Assembly (NCBI GenBank): GCA_030248065.1
Contig: JASAMV010004460.1
Location: forward strand, 1-21,276
Length of the DNA: 21,276 nucleotides
Direction: 5' to 3'
From: Rhynchonema sp. JSB1_4
Lineage: Eukaryota > Nematoda > Chromadorea > Monhysterida > Xyalidae
Positions 15,906-21,276 of this stretch are shown piece by piece. Every line of letters starts with the position of its first letter. Position 1 is the first letter of the stretch. Under the pieces are notes generated by a model. That model was given only the letters and a program-made list of their open reading frames with translations, was not told where the DNA came from and ran no database searches. A program made the position numbers and the translations under genes.

Positions 15906-18562
15906 CTTTGTTTGTCATTCCTTCTGTATCCACCGTGCGGAACCACTGCAATCGTGTTCGGTTTCAGGAAACGTTTCTTGAAGATGGACATGCACAGACT
16001 GGCGATTGTGACTGACGTAAGGAACGGATCGATACCGTGTTCGGACAAGATTAGATGACGGAACTTCATGCAAGCCTTCATCAGAATCTCAACGTCTATT
16101 TCACAGTACCGTGACAACTGGTCTTGGAAGTTGAACAGTTTGCACGATTCGGCTTCTTCCTTGTACCTGCGATATTGTTTATATTTCTATGAGTACTCAC
16201 TGTTCTAGCTCAAAAAACCAACCATTTCAGAAACTCCTCCTTCTCTTTTGGTTTCATGTTTTCAGGGTCGTAGTACCTGATGTTGGGCAGCGGACCAACG
16301 TAATCCCAGTTGTCCATTGTGTTGAATCGATGAGGAAACGTCCCCTTGCAACCCTGGATACCCATGGCTTTGGGCAGGCCTGACAGCGGCATGGGGAGGA
16401 AGTTGAGGCTGTCGATTATCGTGATGTCGGCGGTTGGTACGTAGATCTGAAAGGTAGTTAGTTAAAGTTCGGTTAGTCATATTCAGAGATAAATGGAGAA
16501 CCTTGAAATGTTCCAGTCCTCTCTTGATGACTTCTGGTTGCATGCACTGATTGTAGAGCCACTGCATGACGAACTGCGAGTCGAAACCCCGGGCGTTGTG
16601 TGCAATCATTGTGCTGCCTTTGTTGACCGGTCTGAACACCCACTCGCAGAATTGATTCAAGGCATCAGTACCCATGAACCGTTCTTTGGCCACTTTGCAG
16701 TTGGTGCACGGACCGGCTTTGTCATGGCACAGCTCGCACACTTTGCAGTCCCAGATGCAGTTAGGAATGTGTTGCATCACCTGACTGTTGTCGTCCACAC
16801 GAATGACCTGTAAAAGGATTTTATTAATTTTCGAATCAAGACAAAAACTTTAAAAAATACCGTGTCTTGTGTCGTTTCCAGATCGAAGAAAATGAACGAT
16901 GGTGGAGTGTGACGGCTGTCGGTGTCACGAAGCGGTTGCATGTAGCATTGGTGTGCCAGAGCATCGACGAATTTCTTGCAGATCCGACATTTGACCTTGC
17001 CACACTGGTGCTCCCCGATGGCGATCGGTGTTTTCTCCACATTTGCAGCGTTCGACATTGTCACAGGTGGTCACTGCTTTGCGTTTACCGTGTATTCCAC
17101 GTCCGTTGCGGATCACTGGTACATACTTGACGGCCTGAATCATATGTACTTGTCATCACTTTGAAAGACTAAAATAAAGGAAAAGAAACCACCTTATGAT
17201 TGGCGAAACAGTGCTGACTGACGAATTTTCGGTTGCAGTCGTTGCAGTAGACGTACTGCACAGGGTCGCATGGACGATGCTCGAAACAGCCGGAACACTT
17301 TTGACCACATTTGGTGTGCGTGTGTTTGTTGATGTACGTTGTCTTGCACTTGTCACACCAGTAGGACGATTCGAAGAAGGCCGGGATAGACGTGACGACA
17401 TTGTAGTGACGATTATACAGTAGGAGATTGATTTCGTTGGCAGAATCCCTCTCATCATACACCACGTTGAACATGTGATCGGACGAAAACACCCTGACAC
17501 GGTAATTGCCGAGAACTGAGTGCAGTCGTTCGAGTTCGGGGATGCCACATAGATCCTGATGATGTTCCAAACCGGCGTCCTGCAAAAGAGTATCAGTAGC
17601 GGAATTGAACCAGCCATCATCGACAGTCGAATCATTTGACTAATCCACTGCGCTACGGACACTCTTAACAAATAGTTACTAAGGTGGTATAAATACCTTC
17701 ATTAGTTTTACGGCCAGTTCTTTCTGTTTTGTGTACCGATTAGCGTCACCTTTACGGACGGACTCCCACAAACGGTTGGTATCGTTGTTATCGTCCTTAT
17801 GAATACGACACTTTGCGGTCACCAGAGCTCGAGCCAAGCACAAATTGTCGTTGTTGTTGATACGAATCAATGAATTGCCATGACCTAAACTTATTTGAGG
17901 ATGCTTTTGTTCGAATAATGGGTATAGAGAACATAACCAACCATTCTTGCCGTCCAGCCAGTCGTCCAAACTTCCACGGCACTTGCGTTGACGGCCACCA
18001 CCAACTGGAGTGCGGACGGTCGTGAACTGCCAGATCATTCGATCGTCCAAGTTGAATCCAGCCCGCCTTTGCACAACCTGCGTTTATTTCACAAACGTAT
18101 TGTTGTTTTAATGTAAAATTTAATGTTTTATAACCTGTTCTATCACTCTGATCACTGCCTCAGCATCAAGTTCGCCACGACGACGGAATGGCACGAGAAC
18201 GGGTTTGTCCAATGCGGGTTGATCACATTTGTTTGGCAGTCCTAACCGACACGATCCTCGGGTTCTGCGTCTTCAAATGCCCGGTCAATGAGCCGATTGA
18301 ATGCTTGTTGTGCAAAATTGTGAACGTCCGGGACTTGATCAAGATTGCGGAAATTGACAGTGAAAACACGACCCGTGGTGTTGAGTCGAGCCACATGTTG
18401 TTCGAATGGTTGCCCCATGTCGATGTGGGAATCGATGTCTGCAAATAAGTTGCAGTCAACTGGTGGACAAATGATACAGTCGTCTAAGCGGAACAAACCA
18501 TTATCTGGCTCGACCACCAATTTGTTGGTCCTGAAGAGGAGCGTTGGGTTCGGGCAGAAAAT
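15906..18562 (-). pseudogene. Polinton-type DNA polymerase B, N-terminal half
   Basis: Eight exons on the - strand: 18562-18135, 18077-17942, 17884-17697, 17579-17193, 17134-16861, 16807-16502, 16446-16223 and 16166-15906. They give the N-terminal region with DNLCLARALVTAK, a cysteine/histidine-rich region (SYWCDKCKTTY, CGQKCSGC, YCNDCNRKF, HQCGKVKCRIC) and the 3'-5' exonuclease: Exo I in FFDLETTQDT, Exo II in NARGFDSQFV, Exo III in YCEIDVEIL. The last exon ends GGYRRNDKQR and the downstream palm exons are missing. Two frameshifts are visible: near 18242 after EDRVG, and one extra base near 17030 (exon length 274 where 273 is needed). The half polymerase cannot be functional. First exon and promoter were not identified. 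Confidence 0.88.
17588..17664 (-). tRNA. Degenerate tRNA-like sequence in polymerase intron
   Basis: On the - strand, within the intron 17696-17580, TAGCGCAGTGGATTAG resembles a polymerase III A box and GGTTCAATTCC, ~35 nt further on, an exact B box; the 5' half is close to eukaryotic tRNA-Arg genes. The block is bounded by GAGTGTC and GATACTC, which can pair over 7 bp with one G-U. However, T and anticodon stems do not form well at the standard spacing, so I regard it as a tRNA pseudogene or a tRNA-derived SINE head, not a working tRNA. Confidence 0.4.
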
Positions 18563-18729
18563 CTGGAATGAATTAGAGTTTGTTCAAATCTATTACGTAT
18601 TCTCAAATGTGATCGTCACGATATCAAATTTTATTCACATATGGTACAATAATAGCGTAATATCGCGCATTTACTGCTATTTGATGGCTGACGCGCAGCG
18701 ATCAACTCAGCCTCGCTTGCGTGCCGCGT
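18563..18729. other. AT-rich stretch upstream of the polymerase half
   Basis: No gene recognised. It is the expected place for the first polymerase exon on the - strand, but I see no clear continuation beyond the acceptor-like CATTCCAG at 18563-18570. Near its end, GGCTGACGCGCAGCGA (18686-18701) is a third copy of a block found in the two modules that follow. Confidence 0.4.
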
Positions 18730-18910
18730 GCGTCCGTATTTAACCCGACGGAAAAGTCACATACCCTACGCTCAAATAATGAGTCACTCACACGAAAAAA
18801 TATCACAGCGTGCGTACAGAATCGGCCGCAGATGTCGCGCATCTGCGTACGAAACTGTGGTGACTGGTCTTGGCGGCTGACGCGCAGCGACCAAGGAACC
18901 AGTTTCACAA
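18730..18910. repeat. Dispersed repeat module, copy 1
   Basis: Begins GCGTCCGTATTTAAC, contains GGAAAAGTCACATACCCTACGC and ends GGCGGCTGACGCGCAGCGACC...CCAGTTTCACA. The same blocks recur in the same order and orientation at 19172-19307. No coding function seen. Confidence 0.8.
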
Positions 18911-18999
18911 AAAATGTACTCCGCACAAACACACATTTTAAAGAAAGAACCCCTATCGGACACCTTTTTTTTGGACACCCTGAGTACGTATCCATACTA

Positions 19000-19160
19000 C
19001 CATACCTGACACCCTGTGTACAACTCTATACTACTATATCCCGATACTATGTCAGTCCTGACTCGCTGTTCGTCTTGACATCCTGTCAGTCCTGATACCC
19101 CTTGTTCAAGTTTACTATGTCAATACTGACTCCCTGTTAGTCCTGATGACCTGTCCGACT
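19000..19160. repeat. Degenerate TGTCAGTCCTGA repeat cluster
   Basis: Contains TGTCAGTCCTGAC (19050-19062), TGTCAGTCCTGATA (19084-19097), TGTCAATACTGAC (19118-19130) and GTTAGTCCTGATGAC (from 19136). These are imperfect relatives of the palindromes at 20000-20553. No gene. Confidence 0.65.
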
Positions 19161-19171
19161 AGAGTACGCGA

Positions 19172-19307
19172 GCGTCCGTATCTACTAACGGGAAAGTCAC
19201 ACACCCTACGCACGAACACATTCACAAAAAAAGCAGGCGTACGGAAAAAAGTCCGTGTTGACTGGGCTTGGTGGCTCACGCGTAGCGACCAAGTAGCCAG
19301 TTTCACA
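19172..19307. repeat. Dispersed repeat module, copy 2
   Basis: Direct repeat of 18730-18910 with internal shortening: GCGTCCGTATCTAC, GGGAAAGTCACACACCCTACGC, TTGGTGGCTCACGCGTAGCGACC, GCCAGTTTCACA. About 440 bp separates the two copies, and the degenerate palindrome cluster lies between them. Confidence 0.8.
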
Positions 19308-19590
19308 TTCACACAGACGGCTCACCCTATCGCGATTATGAGTGCGTGCCGCGCTGTTTGTGTACGTGTATGTTAACTGTACCCTCCCTGTGCTCACTCC
19401 ATTTCGTTTTCCAGCACTTCCCATATTTTCGTTTTGCGTCATCCCAGAGCAGCATAAAGCTCTGGATGTACAGTTGGTGCACCCATCCCACGTTAAATGT
19501 TTTGACTTACACATCAGTTTCCCAACCCCCCAGTTTATTTCTGTTGTTGCTCATTTGAAATCATAACGATAAGATCAACAGTCATTTTAT
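19308..19590. other. No gene recognised
   Basis: Short open frames exist on both strands, but none shows a domain or conserved pattern I know. The end at 19579-19596 is the A-rich (on the - strand) 3' side of the small gene at 19596-19847. Confidence 0.4.
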
Positions 19591-19595
19591 TTTAT

Positions 19596-19847
19596 TCAAA
19601 CAAGCCAAGCAAACACGCCTTCTGCAAACGTTTCCTCCAGCGTTTCGTGGTCGATGATGTCGTGGTCGTGCGTAAAGATGAACTCCATGATGTCGTCAGG
19701 CAGTGGGAGAGCGTTGGAGATTGGGTCGAGGTCGTAGGCCCGGTTGCGGATGGCGTTGTAGAGCTCTCGATCGATTCTCCACAGCTGTTGACGGATCAGT
19801 CCACACACTTCTTCCCACGAACATGTTTTGACGTCAGATGGTTGCAT
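19596..19847 (-). CDS. Small 83-residue protein with heat-shock-type promoter
   Basis: Starts at ATG 19847 (MQPSDVKTCSWEEV), is intronless and ends at TGA 19598-19596, whose last base begins AATAAA (complement of 19591-19596). The protein is short and acidic, with a predicted helical middle (LIRQQLWRIDRELYNAIRNR) and a His/Asp-rich end (FTHDHDIIDHETLEETF). I recognise no family, signal peptide or TM segment. What makes it credible as a gene is the compact arrangement: heat-shock elements, then a TATA box 53-64 nt before the ATG, then the ORF, then a polyadenylation signal. It lies between repeats, so it may be cargo of a mobile element. Function unknown; a chance ORF remains possible. Confidence 0.55.
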   Translation of the reverse strand: MQPSDVKTCSWEEVCGLIRQQLWRIDRELYNAIRNRAYDLDPISNALPLPDDIMEFIFTHDHDIIDHETLEETFAEGVFAWLV

Positions 19848-19899
19848 GATGGTAGTTAAATTGTCAACGAAAATGTCGAAATTATGTAAAATGTAACGT

Positions 19900-19911
19900 T
19901 TATATATAAAA
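19900..19911 (-). promoter_or_regulatory. TATA box
   Basis: TTATATATAAAA, which reads as TATATAAA on both strands. On the - strand it stands between the heat-shock elements and the ATG at 19847, at a distance suitable for transcription starting about 25-30 nt before the ATG. Confidence 0.6.
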
Positions 19912-19919
19912 GCAGCAGA

Positions 19920-19961
19920 TTCTAGAACATTCGAAGAATTTCAAAACATTCCGGAACTTTC
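19920..19961. promoter_or_regulatory. Two perfect heat-shock elements (HSF sites)
   Basis: TTCTAGAACATTC (19920-19932) and TTCCGGAACTTTC (19949-19961) each match TTCnnGAAnnTTC, the three-unit binding site for trimeric heat-shock factor, without a mismatch. Between them GAATTTC gives further partial units. They lie just upstream (on the - strand) of the TATA box and the 83-residue ORF. Established: HSF trimers bind such alternating units; inference: the small gene is stress-inducible. Confidence 0.75.
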
Positions 19962-20107
19962 CAGGCTTTTTCGGTTTAGCACTGTCCATCCAGACAACAT
20001 GTCAGACCTGACATGGACTGAACGCCCTACATCGCGCTTGTGTAGAATGTCAGGTCTGACACGACATAGTACACGCACGACTTCGTACAACTTGTCAGGC
20101 CTGACAT

Positions 20108-20222
20108 TGTCAGTACTGACAACTGTCAGTGACACGACTTAGTACACAAAACAACCACAGTCAGACCTGACACGACTTAGGCTTACGCGAAAAACACCAC
20201 ACTATAGTCAGACCTGACAACT
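20108..20222. repeat. 115-bp direct repeat, copy 1
   Basis: Nearly identical to 20452-20557, including ACACGACTTAGTA, CTTAGGCTTACGCGAAAAAC and the palindromes inside it. The second copy is 9 nt shorter. Copies are 344 bp apart in the same orientation. Confidence 0.9.
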
Positions 20223-20451
20223 TTGTGCACATACACAAGCTTACACTACAGTCTAACCAGACAGACAACTTAGGTTTACACTCAAACACCACATTACAGT
20301 CCAACAAGACACGCTTACAGTGAAACACCACACTACAGTCCAACATTTTGAAACGGCAAACAGCAGTGAACACCGTGCTTTAATATTGAAATAGTTTCTT
20401 CCAGAAATCTGCGACCCGCATCACGCATGTGCAGAATGTCAGCCCTGACAA
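20223..20451. other. Spacer between the direct repeats, decayed repeat units
   Basis: Contains weak relatives of the same unit (ACTACAGTCTAACCAGACA, ACATTACAGTCCAACAAGAC, CACTACAGTCCAACA), so the whole 20000-20557 tract looks like an old tandem array. No gene. Confidence 0.55.
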
Positions 20452-20557
20452 TGTCAGTGCTGACAACTGTCAGTGACACGACTTAGTAGATAAAACAACC
20501 ACAGACAGACCTGACACGACTTAGGCTTACGCGAAAAACACCACACTATAGTCAGAC
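20452..20557. repeat. 115-bp direct repeat, copy 2
   Basis: Second copy of 20108-20222; differs by a few substitutions (TGCTGACA against TACTGACA in the first palindrome) and small deletions. Confidence 0.9.
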
Positions 20558-20605
20558 CTGACAACTGCACCCCAGCTCGCCCCTATGCTTATACACTGCC
20601 TACGC

Positions 20606-20965
20606 TTATACACTGCACCCAGGTACCCTCCAAAACCTGCACCCCAGGGTACAGCCCTTCACTACTCCGGTCTGTTTCCATTTCCTTTGCAGATCGCTCT
20701 TCTTCCGACTGAGCCGCTTGACCTTCGCCGTCACCCACGGCTGGTCTTTCTGTGGTATTGGGCGAGCGGATCGGACAGGAATGGCATTCGCAGCAGCACC
20801 AACGATCGTTTGACTGATTGCGTCCCAGGCCTGATTCACGTCTACTGCATCAACAACCTGTTTTACAGGGCGATGAGCAAACTGTTCATCAAGTCCCAGT
20901 CGGCCTTCTTGTACTGCCAGACACGGCGCAGCGCAGTGGTGTACGTAACGTAAGCGAATGTTCAA
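20606..20965 (-). pseudogene. LINE ORF2 fragment (region between endonuclease and RT)
   Basis: A - strand open frame with QAWDAISQTIVGAAANAIPV, then QPWVTAKVKRLSRKKSDLQR. The W-x-x-I...A-A-x-x-x-I-P-x...P-W-V-T-x-x-x-x-R-L-x-R-K-x pattern is the segment that links the endonuclease and reverse transcriptase in many non-LTR retrotransposons. Neither flanking domain is present: the 3' side runs into the short repeats at 20555-20640. It does not overlap the part kept in the LINE at 13536, so I cannot tell whether they belong to one family. A truncated relic. Confidence 0.55.
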
Positions 20966-21276
20966 GTCTGAAATTCAGTGACGAAATTCAACGTCGTGTG
21001 ACATTCAATTAGTGTGGTTGGCATCGTCGCTCACTTCCCGAGGGGGAGGAGAGGAGCATAGTCGTCCACTGCCTGCAGCTCCTGGAGGGTGGTATCACCT
21101 CCTGTACGATCCGTCAACACTGGAAAGTCGAACATCAACTCCAATAGCCAACCTATCACTCCAAACGGTCAACAATAGTCGAAGTAGATGGCTACGAACT
21201 GCAACGAACAGCAACAAACGACGACGAAACGAACAAGCGACACTCCCCAAACGCGTATGCAGTCACCGACAGGCTG
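20966..21276. other. Unrecognised tail of the window
   Basis: A + strand frame is open from about 20976 to the window end (about 100 codons), low-complexity and serine/arginine/asparagine-rich at its end. A second + frame (about 21014-21148) reads EERSIVVHCLQLLEGGITSCTI, which looks more protein-like but is short. No domain is recognised and both are cut or stop early. Confidence 0.3.

Larger units (their letters stand above)
20000..20553. promoter_or_regulatory. Array of 14-bp palindromes TGTCAG-NN-CTGACA
   Basis: Six perfect sites at 20000, 20048, 20093, 20108, 20437 and 20452, with spacers AC, GT, GC, TA, CC and TG. Four sites differ by one or a few bases in one arm (20159, 20206, 20503, 20540). 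TGTCA-G-TGACA occurs at 20124 and 20468. Arms are fixed and the centre varies, as expected for a dimeric DNA-binding site. Part of the repetition is explained by a ~110-bp duplication (20108-20222 and 20452-20557). The binding factor is not known to me. Confidence 0.7.

Noticed and set aside
17588..17664. Functional tRNA gene
   Set aside because: A and B boxes are present, but the T stem and anticodon stem do not pair at the standard spacing.
20000..20553. Bacterial-type operators or integrase attachment sites
   Set aside because: The surroundings are clearly eukaryotic, and no recombinase or phage gene is present.

Overview
This window is eukaryotic and, by gene content, from an invertebrate metazoan. 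It carries spliced exons of a teneurin (an adhesion receptor of animals and some choanoflagellates), a Polinton/Maverick-type protein-primed DNA polymerase B that is also spliced, a LINE reverse transcriptase, a hAT-type MITE and a 57-bp minisatellite. I cannot assign the species or phylum from sequence alone.

Layout. Positions 1-5482 form a large inverted repeat (palindrome A, centre about 2755). Its right arm carries the EGF-like exons of a teneurin on the + strand, and its left arm carries the same exons on the - strand. Positions about 5955-11477 form a second large inverted repeat (palindrome B, centre about 8720). Its left arm continues the same teneurin (TTR-like and NHL exons, + strand), and its right arm carries a decayed - strand copy. 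The + strand from 3044 to about 8998 therefore reads, exon after exon with matching phases, as one internal piece of a teneurin ectodomain. The N-terminal cytoplasmic/TM part and the YD-repeat C-terminus are absent. A 184-bp foldback element (5486-5669) sits at the outer edge of palindrome A, inside a teneurin intron.

At about 11478 the palindrome stops inside coding sequence of a DNA polymerase B. The C-terminal part of that polymerase runs on the + strand (11478-15853). It is interrupted by a 3.6-kb intron holding minisatellite blocks in opposite orientations, a 506-bp hAT MITE with an 8-bp target duplication, and a degraded LINE. The N-terminal part (TPR/zinc-finger-like region and 3'-5' exonuclease) runs on the - strand (18562-15906), so the halves face each other and the middle of the polymerase is missing. 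A degenerate tRNA-like sequence lies in one of its introns.

From 18563 to the end the window is repeat-rich: a duplicated ~180-bp module, a tiny complete-looking gene on the - strand (19596-19847) with two perfect heat-shock elements and a TATA box in front and AATAAA at its stop, an array of 14-bp palindromes TGTCAG-NN-CTGACA, a fragment of another LINE, and an unrecognised tail.

The main uncertainty is whether the two giant palindromes and the split polymerase are real rearrangements or foldback/chimera artefacts. Exon borders are kept in most places, yet parts of the right arms have decayed by many tiny deletions. The best candidates for something new are the TGTCAG-NN-CTGACA array next to the heat-shock mini-gene, the decamer TGATGTTTCA scattered through the teneurin locus, and the repeated use of the atypical splice donor GTTGGT by both the teneurin and the polymerase.
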